Shown piece by piece: positions 6,847-14,243 of a stretch of DNA of 14,403 bases (within the stretch, counting starts at the first letter, position 1; every line of letters begins with the position of its first letter). The stretch is from Fimousia sp036311565 (GTDB lineage: Bacteria > Bacillota > Clostridia > Lachnospirales > Lachnospiraceae): contig JAXJPR010000038.1 of the NCBI GenBank assembly GCA_036311565.1, positions 1 through 14,403 of the forward strand, in the 5' to 3' direction. Made by a program: the position numbers and the translations under genes. Below the pieces are notes generated by a model. That model worked only from the letters and a program-made list of their open reading frames with translations. It was not told the DNA's origin and did no database searches.

Positions 6847-7446
6847 ATGAATAAGACAAAAATGAATCACTTGACGCTGGCAGCACTTTTTGGTGCATTG
6901 GCATTTGTGCTAATGTATTTTAGTTTTTCCATTCCGATCCTTTCTCCGTTTGCAGAACTTGATTTATCTGCAGTTCCGGAACTTATAGGAGGATTTATGT
7001 TAGGTCCTGTAGGTGGAGTGGAAATTATCACCGTAAAAATTTTGCTTAAGCTTGTTTTTAAAGGAAGCAGTTCTATGCTAACCGGCGAAATCCAAAATTT
7101 TCTTTTAGAAACTGCCTTTGTTTTGCCGGCAGCTATTTATTATCAAAGAAACAAAACGAAAAAGCGGGCTGTTGTTGGTTTGATCATCGGAAGTATTGTT
7201 ACGATTATTGTATCCATATTTACTAATATTTATTTGATTTTTCCAGTGTATATAAAATTGTATGGTATGGATTGGAATTCGATTCTTCAAATATTTGCAG
7301 AGATCAATCCATGGATTAAAAATATTCCTACTATGATTGCATTTTCGATTGTTCCATTTAATATTGTTTCGAGAACCATTACATCGGTTATTACTATGTT
7401 GATTTATAAAAAAATTAGTATATTGATCAAAGGATCATTTCATTAG
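6847..7446 (+). CDS. ribU: Riboflavin ECF transporter S component RibU
   Basis: A 199-residue membrane protein, the substrate-binding S subunit of an energy-coupling factor transporter. It binds riboflavin outside the cell and works with a shared EcfA/A'/T module encoded elsewhere. The block ELDLSAVPELIGGFMLGPVGG (about residues 37-57) is the RibU-type signature, and about six hydrophobic segments span the protein. AGGAGG lies at 6834-6839, 7 bases before ATG. The FMN riboswitch directly upstream supports the substrate assignment: uptake rises when FMN is low. The next gene starts 13 bases downstream, also with a strong ribosome binding site, so they form an operon. No ECF ATPase or T-component gene is in the window. 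Confidence 0.93.
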   Translation: MNKTKMNHLTLAALFGALAFVLMYFSFSIPILSPFAELDLSAVPELIGGFMLGPVGGVEIITVKILLKLVFKGSSSMLTGEIQNFLLETAFVLPAAIYYQRNKTKKRAVVGLIIGSIVTIIVSIFTNIYLIFPVYIKLYGMDWNSILQIFAEINPWIKNIPTMIAFSIVPFNIVSRTITSVITMLIYKKISILIKGSFH

Positions 7447-7458
7447 GAGGATGCAAAG

Positions 7459-7941
7459 ATGAAATTTAGTGTAAGTAAGAATTTAACTTTTGAGCGGGCA
7501 GTAGAAATTATGTTTGAAAAATTAGGGGACTGGAAAATCATGGCTCTTGCAAGTTCTGTCAATGATTACGTTATGGTGCGGAATGTCAGTTGTCTGTTTT
7601 ATGATAAGAAAGTATATTTTAAGACAGACAAAAACTTTCGTAAAACAAAACAGCTTTTTCAGAATCCACAGGTAGCTTTGTGCTGGAGTGGGGTTCAGAT
7701 TGAAGGAATTGCAGAAAACAAAGGACTGGTGGTAGATGAACCAGATCGTCACTTTGAACAGTTATATAAGAAGCATCTCTGGGGAAGTTATAATAAATAT
7801 TCTCATGAGGATACAGAAATTATCATTGAAGTCACACCAAAATTTGTAGAAATCTGGGATACCAGTGAAGATAATTATGCATTTCAGATTTTCATTGATT
7901 TTGATAAGGAAGCAGTGGAAGTAAAACAGTATGATAAGTAA
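7459..7941 (+). CDS. Pyridoxamine 5'-phosphate oxidase-like flavoprotein
   Basis: A 160-residue protein of the FMN-binding split-barrel (PNPOx-like) class. The N-terminal half carries the usual pattern: a helix (FERAVEIMFEKLG), a strand WKIMALASSVNDYVMVRNVSC, then VYFKTDKNFRKTKQLFQNP and VALCWSGVQIEGIAEN, which form the flavin cleft in this fold. Residues KHLWGSYNKYSHED follow. The true PNPOx substrate motifs cannot be confirmed, so a role in vitamin B6 synthesis is not claimed; a general FMN or heme-type redox or binding protein is as likely. It follows ribU by 13 bases with AGGAGG at about 7446-7451, so it should share the FMN riboswitch. That link with flavin supply suits a flavoprotein. 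Confidence 0.8.
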   Translation: MKFSVSKNLTFERAVEIMFEKLGDWKIMALASSVNDYVMVRNVSCLFYDKKVYFKTDKNFRKTKQLFQNPQVALCWSGVQIEGIAENKGLVVDEPDRHFEQLYKKHLWGSYNKYSHEDTEIIIEVTPKFVEIWDTSEDNYAFQIFIDFDKEAVEVKQYDK

Positions 7942-7947
7942 TAACAA

Positions 7948-7981
7948 GTTAAAATAATCAATATAGATTGATTATTTTAAC
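7948..7981. terminator. Perfect 15-bp palindrome after the ribU operon
   Basis: Arms GTTAAAATAATCAAT (7948-7962) and ATTGATTATTTTAAC (7967-7981) pair without mismatch around ATAG. It starts 7 bases after the stop of the operon's last gene. The stem is almost all A-T and lacks a separate T run, so a terminator or 3' end protector is likely rather than proven. Confidence 0.5.
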
Positions 7982-8134
7982 TGGCAGATAGTCTGATGTA
8001 ATAATTCCAATATTTTAAAAGCTTTCCTCAAAAATAGGAAAGGGATAAAATTAATCAAAGCAAGGCAAACTCTATAAGGAAAGAACAATTAAGTTTTTTG
8101 ATCTATAGAAAAGGAAGAAAGGTGTTAATATATC
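7982..8134 (+). other. Leader of the M20 amidohydrolase gene
   Basis: No gene. It holds GGCAGATAGTC at 7983-7993, identical to the 5' half of the terminator at 1111, and a 7-bp hairpin CTTTCCT / AGGAAAG at 8022-8042. A TATAAG at 8073-8078 could be a -10, but no convincing -35 precedes it. The ribosome binding site AAAGGTG is at 8118-8124. Confidence 0.35.
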
Positions 8135-9322
8135 ATGAATATGTATAACGAAGCTTTAGCAATCAAAGAGATCATTTTGGAAAATCGCAAATTTTTACAT
8201 CAGAATCCGGAATTAGGTTTGGATTTGCCAATTACGTCAGCATTTGTAGAGAAAAAGCTAAAAGAAATGGGTTATGAACCAAAGCGTGTTGGGGATTGCG
8301 GCATTGTAGCCACGATTGGTATAGAAGGTGGAAAATGCTTTTTACTTCGTGCGGATATGGATGGGCTGCCAGTAAAAGAAGAAGCAGATGTTGATTTTAA
8401 ATCTAAGAATGGTAATATGCACGCTTGTGGTCATGATTGTCATGCAGCAAATTTGCTTGGAGCAGCAAAACTGCTAAAAGATCATGAGGCAGAACTGGAT
8501 GGAATGGTAAAATTAATGTTTCAGCCAGCAGAAGAGACCATGGAAGGTGGAAAAATGATGATTGAAGCAGGAATCTGTGATGGTGTTGATGCAGCTATGG
8601 GTATGCATGTGCTGACCAATATCCCTATGCCGGTCGGGACTGTTTTTATGATGGGAACCAAATCCAGGATGGCAGCAGTTGATTGGTTTACGATTAAAAT
8701 TACAGGGAAAGGATGTCATGGAGCTATGCCCCATAATGGTGTTGATCCATTGAATGTTATGGCACATATTCATATCGCTCTTCAGACAATTAATGCTCGT
8801 GAAATGGACCCAGCGGATAATATTGTTTTGACGATTGGGCAGATGCATGGAGGAGAGACATCAAATGTAATTCCTAATGAAGCCTTTATGAGTGGTACCA
8901 TTCGTACACTAAAGAATGAGACGCGTACAATGGTAAAAGAAAGAATGAACGCCATTGTAAGTGGAATTGCAGCTTCTTTTCATGCAGAAGCACATGTTGA
9001 ATATGGCAGTGGGTGTCCGGTTCTTTCGCAAAATGCAGAAATTTATGCAGATGTGAAGGCAGCTCTGAAAACATTGGAAGGTGTAAAGTGGATCGATATG
9101 GATGATGTTGGTCAGGAAATGACCGGTATGGGATCTGAGGATTTTTCTTATGTTTCTAATACAGTGCCAAGTGTATTTCTTCAGGTCGCAGCAGGTCATC
9201 CGGATGAAGGATATTGTTATCCTCAGCATCATCCAAAGGCAAGATTTCATGAAGATGCATTGCCAGTTGGTGCAGCGACTTATGCACATGTTGCAATGGA
9301 ATGGTTAAAATCCAATCAGTAA
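8135..9322 (+). CDS. M20D-family amidohydrolase (N-acyl amino acid hydrolase type)
   Basis: A 395-residue cytosolic metal-dependent hydrolase, full length for M20D. The two-metal site is visible: MHACGHDCHAAN with Cys98 and His100, PAEET with Glu133/134, GMHVL with His158, and a C-terminal His in YPQHHPKARFHEDAL (about 365). By analogy with known members Glu133 is the general base. The dimerisation domain lies at about 180-290 and contains GKGCHGAMPHNGVDP, with Cys where Gly is usual. Family members remove acyl groups from amino acids such as N-acetyl-cysteine, or cleave related amides or indole-acetyl conjugates; the exact substrate cannot be read from sequence. It precedes a methionine ABC transporter, a frequent pairing in Firmicutes that suggests use of an imported N-acyl amino acid or small peptide. 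A terminator follows, so it is a separate transcript from metN. Confidence 0.9.
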   Translation: MNMYNEALAIKEIILENRKFLHQNPELGLDLPITSAFVEKKLKEMGYEPKRVGDCGIVATIGIEGGKCFLLRADMDGLPVKEEADVDFKSKNGNMHACGHDCHAANLLGAAKLLKDHEAELDGMVKLMFQPAEETMEGGKMMIEAGICDGVDAAMGMHVLTNIPMPVGTVFMMGTKSRMAAVDWFTIKITGKGCHGAMPHNGVDPLNVMAHIHIALQTINAREMDPADNIVLTIGQMHGGETSNVIPNEAFMSGTIRTLKNETRTMVKERMNAIVSGIAASFHAEAHVEYGSGCPVLSQNAEIYADVKAALKTLEGVKWIDMDDVGQEMTGMGSEDFSYVSNTVPSVFLQVAAGHPDEGYCYPQHHPKARFHEDALPVGAATYAHVAMEWLKSNQ

Positions 9323-9332
9323 TGGTTATTAA

Positions 9333-9361
9333 ATGCAGGTAGTCGTAAGGATTACCTGCAT
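9333..9361 (+). terminator. Terminator-like hairpin after the amidohydrolase
   Basis: ATGCAGGTA (9333-9341) pairs with TACCTGCAT (9353-9361); three further pairs (one G-U) close a GTAAG loop. The T run after it is poor (CATTTAT). It starts 11 bases after the amidohydrolase stop and resembles the terminator at 1111. Confidence 0.55.
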
Positions 9362-9454
9362 CATTTATAATCGATTGTCCTTTATTTTTGCGATGCTAAA
9401 AGAGCTGCAACAGTATGATTTATAAAGTGTATTACAGTACCACTATTCACTTTT

Positions 9455-9491
9455 CCCGTTATAAAATTAATTTATAACGGGGTATTTTTTT
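9455..9491 (+). terminator. Rho-independent terminator upstream of met operon
   Basis: CCCGTTATAAA (9455-9465) pairs perfectly with TTTATAACGGG (9471-9481) over 11 bp, followed by GTA and seven T (9485-9491). It is the strongest terminator in this gap and insulates metN from upstream transcription, or is the attenuator of an unrecognised leader. Confidence 0.8.
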
Positions 9492-9737
9492 GCATATTAG
9501 ACTGCGAAAACCTACTGTGTTAATATGATTTTATAAAACATGGGGATATGCAAGGTAGCATGATACTGATCAGGAACATTTGAATGCACAGGAGAATGTG
9601 TCTAGTTGTTGCAAAATTGAATGAAAAAAATAAAAACTGACTGGAAAACTAGAGGTTTTATGGATATAAAAATATGAACAATATCTTTAAAGTCTCTTTT
9701 TTTTATTCCCTATTTACTTTAGGAAAGGGGCGAATAT
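9492..9737 (+). promoter_or_regulatory. metN upstream region, no known riboswitch seen
   Basis: No gene. I looked for SAM-I, SAM-II/III and T-box landmarks because they often precede met transporter genes and found none. Some dyads exist: TGCATAT near 9490 with ATATGCA near 9550, and AAAAC / GTTTT at about 9645-9660. A pyrimidine-rich stretch and GGAAAGGGG at about 9722-9730 precede the metN ATG; the latter is the ribosome binding site. Confidence 0.35.
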
Positions 9738-10750
9738 ATGAGTGCTGATAATATTATAAAATTAGAAAATGTTAATAAAAAGTTTCTTTCAAAAGGTGCA
9801 GAAGTTCTGGCCGTTAAAAATATTAATCTTGAAATAAAAAAAGGAGAGATATTTGGAATCATAGGATTCTCCGGGGCTGGGAAATCAACTCTTGTTTGAT
9901 GTATCAATTTGTTGGAGCGACTGACGGAAGGTGCGGTATATTTTAACAATGTAAACTTGATGACTGTAAATCATACAAAACTACGGAAAATTCGTCAGAA
10001 GATGGGAATGATTTTCCAACAGTTTAACCTGTTGGAACAACGAAATGTGATTGATAATATTTGCTATCCGTTGGAAATAGCAGGTATAAAAAAGCAGAAC
10101 GAATAGAACGGGCAAAGGAATTATTGGAACTCGTCGACCTGTCAGATAAAGAAAAATCCTATCCAGCACAATTATCCGGAGGGCAGAAGCAAAGAGTAGC
10201 GATTGCCAGAGCATTGGCAACAAATCCGGAGGTACTTCTTTGTGATGAAGCAACAAGTGCTCTGGATCCAATTACCACAAAGTCTATTCTAGAACTGTTA
10301 AAGAAAATCAATCAGACTTATGGAGTAACAATTGTTGTAATTACTCACGAAATGAAAGTTGTGGAGCAAATTTGTGATCGAGTTGCAGTTATGAGTAAAG
10401 GAGAAGTCGTTGAATTTGGAACTGTAAAGGATATTTTTCTAAATCCGAAATCTGAGACTGCAAGAAGACTTATCCTGCCAGATAATCAGGTGGATGAATC
10501 GGGAGAGACTAAAAAAGTACTGCGGATCACATTTGACGGACAATCTTCTTTTGATCCAATTATTTCAGAATTGATTATACATTGTAATGAGAAGATTAAT
10601 ATTCTTGGAGCCAATATAGAGAATATCGGAGGCAAAGCATATGGACAGATTTTAATTGAACGTCCAGTCAATGAGAAAATAGTTACTAAGTTAAAGAACT
10701 TTCTTGAAAAAAGGCAGATTCATTTTGAGGAAAGGGGGACACTTTTATGA
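9738..10750 (+). pseudogene. metN: Methionine ABC transporter ATPase MetN, two lesions
   Basis: ATPase of the methionine importer. From ATG 9738 the frame reads to Walker A, GFSGAGKST (residues 43-51), then hits TGA at 9897-9899 (codon 54), where relatives have Arg; one C-to-T change from CGA explains it. The frame continues CINLLERLTEG and Q-loop MIFQQFNLLE to about 10093, where a run of six A lacks one base; the frame then ends at TAG 10104-10106. The rest is intact in the next frame: AERIERAKELLELVDL, signature LSGGQKQRVAIARAL, Walker B VLLCDEATSALD, H-loop VITHEMKVV, and a C-terminal NIL domain that in the family senses methionine. The stop overlaps metI by four bases (ATGA). Corrected length would be about 337 residues, normal for MetN. 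Two independent lesions make simple sequencing error less likely, though not excluded. Confidence 0.9.
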
Positions 10751-11406
10751 GTCAGGAAATCATAGAATTACTGGGGAAGGGAATTGTTGAGACCTTGTAT
10801 ATGGTATTGGTGTCTTCATCCGTCTCATATGTAATTGGCATTCCGCTGGGAGTGCTGGTATTTATTACGGATGTCAATGGTATTTGTAGAAACAGAGGAA
10901 TCAATCTGGTAATTGGCGGGATTATTAATCTGGTCAGATCCATTCCATTTTTGATATTACTGGTAGCGATTCTTCCATTTACAAGACTGGTAGTGGGTAC
11001 CACTATTGGTTCAACAGCAACTGTGGTGCCCTTAGTTGTGGCAGCAACTCCGTATGTAGCACGTATGGTGGAATCATCCCTCAAAGAGGTGGACACAGGT
11101 GTTGTAGAAGCTGCACATGCGATGGGGTCATCTGTATTTCAAATTATATATAAAGTATTACTTCCGGAGGCAAAACCGTCTCTTTTAGTTGGAGCAACAA
11201 TCTCATTGGCAACGATTCTTGGTTATTCAGCCATGGCAGGTTTTGTTGGAGGTGGTGGATTGGGTGCAATCGCAACGAATTATGGATATTATCGGTATGA
11301 CAGTGGAATTATGCTGATTACGGTAATATTACTGGTAGTGATTGTACAAATATTTCAAGAGGCGGGACTTTGGTTGGTAAATCGAGTTGACAAACGCATT
11401 AAGTAA
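10747..11406 (+). CDS. metI: Methionine ABC transporter permease MetI
   Basis: A 219-residue inner-membrane permease of the methionine uptake ABC system; two copies pair with two MetN. Five hydrophobic segments are visible, at about 15-42, 53-75, 82-106, 145-172 and 186-210. The cytoplasmic coupling loop with the EAA motif is at about 121-142, VVEAAHAMGSSVFQIIYKVLLP, where MetN would dock. The length is normal for MetI. Its start overlaps the metN stop by four bases, so translation is probably coupled to metN. With metN broken by a stop and frameshift, coupling could still work because ribosomes that restart in the last metN frame would reach the overlap. Confidence 0.95.
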   Translation: MSQEIIELLGKGIVETLYMVLVSSSVSYVIGIPLGVLVFITDVNGICRNRGINLVIGGIINLVRSIPFLILLVAILPFTRLVVGTTIGSTATVVPLVVAATPYVARMVESSLKEVDTGVVEAAHAMGSSVFQIIYKVLLPEAKPSLLVGATISLATILGYSAMAGFVGGGGLGAIATNYGYYRYDSGIMLITVILLVVIVQIFQEAGLWLVNRVDKRIK

Positions 11407-11564
11407 GATAAATCTTTCATGAAAAAAGGAGGATGATCATTGACATTAATATTTTAGCGATAGCAATATTTGTTAAGAGATATTTAATCAAAGAAAGGCA
11501 AAAGGTAAATTGAGAAACTCCATTATGTAGCAGTAAATTGGAGTAGGGAAAGGAGAATTATATT
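11407..11564 (+). promoter_or_regulatory. metI-metQ gap with possible internal promoter
   Basis: TTGACA at 11440-11445 is followed after 18 bases by CAATAT (11464-11469), a possible promoter for separate metQ expression, which would suit a binding protein needed in excess. An AGGAGG at about 11428-11433 precedes only a 26-codon frame (ATG 11433 to TGA 11511) that overlaps the site itself, so that frame is probably not a gene. ACTCCA / TGGAGT near 11518-11545 may form a small hairpin. Confidence 0.3.
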
Positions 11565-12425
11565 ATGAAAAACAAAATTTTAGCATTAACGGCAATTTTA
11601 GCATTGACATTAGGAATTGTAGCAGGATGTGGAAAATCTGCAGATTCATCTTCAGAAAGTAAATCTCAGGATACTGTGCAGGCTTCAGAAGAAAATAAAG
11701 AACTAGAAACAATTAAGGTTGGGGCAGGTGTGACACCGCATGCCGAAATATTAAATCAAGTGAAGGAAAAACTGGCAGAGAAAGGATATAACCTTGAAAT
11801 TGTAGAATATAACGATTATGTGCTCCCAAATACTGCACTGGAAGACGGGGATTTGGATGCTAATTATTTTCAGCACAAGCCATATTTGGATGATTTCAAT
11901 GCTGAAAATGGTACACACATTGTAGGTGTGGCAAATGTTCATTTTGAACCGCTTGGAATTTATGCAGGAAAGACAGCGAGTCTGGATGAGTTACAGAAAG
12001 GTGCTATAGTGGCTGTGCCAAATGATACAACAAATGAAGCAAGAGCACTTCTTTTACTGGAACAAGAAGGATTGATTAAGCTGAAAGAAGATGCAGGATT
12101 ACAGGCAACTGTACTGGATATTGAAGAAAATCCATTGAATCTGGAAATCAAAGAGTTGGAAGCAGCACAGGTAGCAAGAGCAATCAATGATGTAGATATC
12201 GCCTGCATCAACGGGAACTATGCTATCGAAGCTGAATTGGATGAGGCAATAGCTCTTGAATCTGCGAAATCCGAAGCAGCCCAGACATATGCGAATCTGA
12301 TTGCAGTAAGAGAAGGCGAGGAAGACTCAGAAAAAACTAAGGCATTTGTGGAAGCAGTGTTATCTGATGAAGTTAGAGATTACATCAATGACAATTATGA
12401 AGGAGCAGTTGTTCCAGTATTCTAA
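11565..12425 (+). CDS. metQ: Methionine-binding lipoprotein MetQ
   Basis: A 286-residue NlpA/MetQ-family substrate-binding lipoprotein. The signal peptide MKNKILALTAILALTLGI leads to a lipobox VAGC, so Cys22 should be lipidated and anchor the protein outside the membrane. A Ser/Glu-rich linker (about 24-48) is followed by the binding domain: IKVGAGVTPHAEILNQV, LPNTALEDGDLDANYFQHKPYL, VAVPNDTTNEARALLLLEQEG and the ACINGNYAIEA segment are typical of the family. It binds methionine and often its D-isomer or sulfoxide and delivers it to MetI. AGGAG at 11551-11555 precedes ATG by 9 bases. It is the last gene of the met operon, with a terminator at 12625-12664. Confidence 0.95.
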   Translation: MKNKILALTAILALTLGIVAGCGKSADSSSESKSQDTVQASEENKELETIKVGAGVTPHAEILNQVKEKLAEKGYNLEIVEYNDYVLPNTALEDGDLDANYFQHKPYLDDFNAENGTHIVGVANVHFEPLGIYAGKTASLDELQKGAIVAVPNDTTNEARALLLLEQEGLIKLKEDAGLQATVLDIEENPLNLEIKELEAAQVARAINDVDIACINGNYAIEAELDEAIALESAKSEAAQTYANLIAVREGEEDSEKTKAFVEAVLSDEVRDYINDNYEGAVVPVF

Positions 12426-12441
12426 TACATGAATATGTGCC

Positions 12442-12579
12442 ATGACTCTGAGTGCTGGCTGGTATATCGTGCGATTACCCTTAGGGGGCAACACTCTAAC
12501 AGCCAATCAGGAGATATTTTTGGAAAGTTCCAGGGTATTGGGATGCTTTGATTCCATTAATCAGGAAGATATGATTTAA
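12442..12579 (+). pseudogene. Short 45-codon frame, possible gene remnant
   Basis: An open frame from ATG 12442 to TAA 12577-12579 starts MTLSAGWYIVRLPLGGNTLT and continues NQEIFLESSRVLGCFDSIN. The composition looks like real protein rather than random AT-rich DNA, and this stretch is richer in GC than the surrounding spacer. There is no ribosome binding site before the ATG, and the frame in register with metQ is also open across most of it. It may be a fragment of a gene lost between metQ and its terminator. Family not recognised. Confidence 0.25.
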
Positions 12580-12624
12580 ACGATATAAGGTGAATGGAGG
12601 TTCGATTTTCGACACCTACAAAAT

Positions 12625-12664
12625 AAGCCCGGAAATCCAGTAAAATCAATGGATTTTTGGGCTT
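12625..12664 (+). terminator. met operon terminator
   Basis: AAGCCC and AAATCCA (12625-12639) pair with TGGATTT and GGGCTT (12650-12664), with a small GG/TT internal loop and a 10-base apical loop. TTGTT follows, a modest T run. On the minus strand the hairpin is followed by ATTTTG, so weak two-way action is possible. Confidence 0.7.
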
Positions 12665-12880
12665 TGTTATTAAGAAAAAGCGTTGATTCCATTATTAACA
12701 GTCATTAGTAAGAACGTTGTAAAAAGAGGACGGAGTGTAAAAACGAATTTGCTGCTTCAGTTTTACGAACTGTAGTCAGGCAAATAAAATAAGAAACGCT
12801 TGAATTTTAAAAAATTAGGTTTTATTATTTATTATCATAAATAATTTTAAACAGGTAGATCTGTAAAGGAGTTGACGGTT
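12665..12880 (+). promoter_or_regulatory. Upstream region of the MATE gene with palindrome
   Basis: No gene. A perfect 9-bp inverted repeat, ATTATTTAT (12824-12832) and ATAAATAAT (12837-12845) around TATC, ends 35 bases before the MATE start, a position for an operator or promoter element. CAGTT / AACTG near 12757-12771 forms a small hairpin. The ribosome binding site AAAGGAG is at 12865-12871. Confidence 0.4.
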
Positions 12881-14218
12881 ATGATAAAAGACCTGACAGA
12901 AGGAAATCCAGGTAAGATTTTATGGCAGTTTACCATTCCAATGTTTGTCAGTGTAATTTTTCAGCAGTTATATAATATTGCTGATAGTGTTATTGTTGGA
13001 AATTTTGCCAGTCATGGTGAAAATGCATTAGCAGCAGTAGGAGCATCCTATCCGATTACTATGATTTTTATGGCGATTGCCATGGGGTGTAATGTAGGTT
13101 GTGCTGTAGTAATCTCTCAATTTTTTGGAGCAAAACGCTATCGGGAGATGAAGACAGCAATATCTACTACGATCATTGCTTCATTTGCACTTTCTCTGGT
13201 GCTGACTATATTAGGGCTGTTATTTAGCCCTGCGATGTTGATAATGATTCGTACACCTCAAAATATTTTTGGGGATGCAGATGTATATTTGAGAATCTAT
13301 ATTGGTGGATTTGTTTTTCTATTCTTGTATAATGTAGTTACTGGTATTTTTACATCCTTAGGTGATTCTAAAACACCATTATACTTTTTGATTGTTTCTT
13401 CTCTTAGCAACATTGCATTGGACTGGTTTTTTGTTGCTGTTTGTCATTGGGATGTAGCGGGTGTAGCCTGGGCAACGTTTCTTTGTCAGGGAATTGCGTG
13501 CATTCTGGCAATCATCACCTTGCAAAGACGTCTAAAAGAGATAGTCTGTGAAGAAAAACCAGAAGTATTTTCCCTTCTGATGTTGAAGAGAATTGCAATG
13601 ATCGCAATTCCAAGCGTTTTACAACAAAGTTTTGTATCTGTGGGCAATGTTTTTATTCAGAGTCTGGTCAATGGTTTTGGTTCTTCTGTTATTGCAGGTT
13701 ATTCTGCTGCTGTTAAGATTAATACATTTGCGGTTACTTGTTTTGGAACTCTTGGAAATGCAGTGTCCAGCTTTACAGCACAAAATATTGGTGCGAAGAA
13801 TCAGGAACGAGTAAAGCAGGGACTTCATGCAGGAATTATGATGGGATTTTTAATAGCAATTCCGTTTTTCCTGGCATGTTTCTTCCAAAGCCCGTTCTTA
13901 ATCCGGTTGTTTATGAAAGAAGAAACGACAGTAGCCTTGAATACTGGTATGCAATTCTTAAGGATTGTTGCTCCATTTTATTTTGTAGTTTCCATGAAGT
14001 TAACAACCGATGGACTTTTGAGGGGATCAGGAGCTATGATCTGGTTTATGATAGCGACCTTTAGTGATTTGATTCTCAGAGTCATGCTGGGATACATATT
14101 AGCAGTACCATTTGGCACCACAGGCATCTGGATGTCCTGGCCAATAGGATGGACGATCGGTACTATTATGTCGTTGGCCTTTTATGCAAAAGGTGTTTGG
14201 AAGATTATGAAAAATTAA
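12881..14218 (+). CDS. MATE-family multidrug efflux transporter
   Basis: A 445-residue membrane protein with about 12 hydrophobic segments and two internally similar MatE halves (about residues 12-172 and 235-395). The family pattern is clear at the start, EGNPGKILWQFTIPMFVSVIFQ followed by QLYNIADSVIVG, and in the second half, IPSVLQQSFVSVGNVFIQ. It exchanges Na+ or H+ for cationic drugs or metabolites; many commensal members are of the DinF/NorM-like group with unknown substrates. ATG 12881 is chosen over an in-frame TTG at 12872 because AAAGGAG ends at 12871, too close to the TTG but 9 bases from the ATG. bioY begins 25 bases after the stop with its own strong ribosome binding site, so both may share a transcript. 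Confidence 0.93.
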   Translation: MIKDLTEGNPGKILWQFTIPMFVSVIFQQLYNIADSVIVGNFASHGENALAAVGASYPITMIFMAIAMGCNVGCAVVISQFFGAKRYREMKTAISTTIIASFALSLVLTILGLLFSPAMLIMIRTPQNIFGDADVYLRIYIGGFVFLFLYNVVTGIFTSLGDSKTPLYFLIVSSLSNIALDWFFVAVCHWDVAGVAWATFLCQGIACILAIITLQRRLKEIVCEEKPEVFSLLMLKRIAMIAIPSVLQQSFVSVGNVFIQSLVNGFGSSVIAGYSAAVKINTFAVTCFGTLGNAVSSFTAQNIGAKNQERVKQGLHAGIMMGFLIAIPFFLACFFQSPFLIRLFMKEETTVALNTGMQFLRIVAPFYFVVSMKLTTDGLLRGSGAMIWFMIATFSDLILRVMLGYILAVPFGTTGIWMSWPIGWTIGTIMSLAFYAKGVWKIMKN

Positions 14219-14243
14219 AATAAAAGCATGGAGGTGACAATGT

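Noticed and set aside
8513..9289. Long antisense frames opposite the amidohydrolase
   Set aside because: They are rich in His, Cys and Asn as expected for antisense of AT-rich coding DNA, lack ribosome binding sites, and the plus-strand gene is complete and conserved.
9365..9428. Short frame ending MLKELQQYDL
   Set aside because: It lies inside the terminator region, has no ribosome binding site and is too short to separate from chance.
9323..9737. SAM riboswitch or T-box in front of the met operon
   Set aside because: None of the conserved blocks (SAM-I core, T-box AGGGTGG element, specifier loop pattern) can be found; only a plain terminator and loose dyads are present.
5044..9899. Reassignment of TGA to an amino acid (TGA in the transposase and in metN)
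   Set aside because: The two codons stand for different residues (Trp and Arg), intact genes use TGG and CGN normally, and both genes also have frameshifts.
11433..11513. 26-codon frame between metI and metQ
   Set aside because: The AGGAGG overlaps its own start codon, leaving no spacing, and the product resembles no known small protein; the region is better seen as leader or promoter.
12590..12620. tRNA- or tmRNA-like 3' end (GGTTCGATT followed by CACCTACA)
   Set aside because: The flanking bases do not form a proper T-arm or acceptor stem, and no D-arm or anticodon arm lies upstream; it folds better as a small TCGA-TTT-TCGA hairpin.
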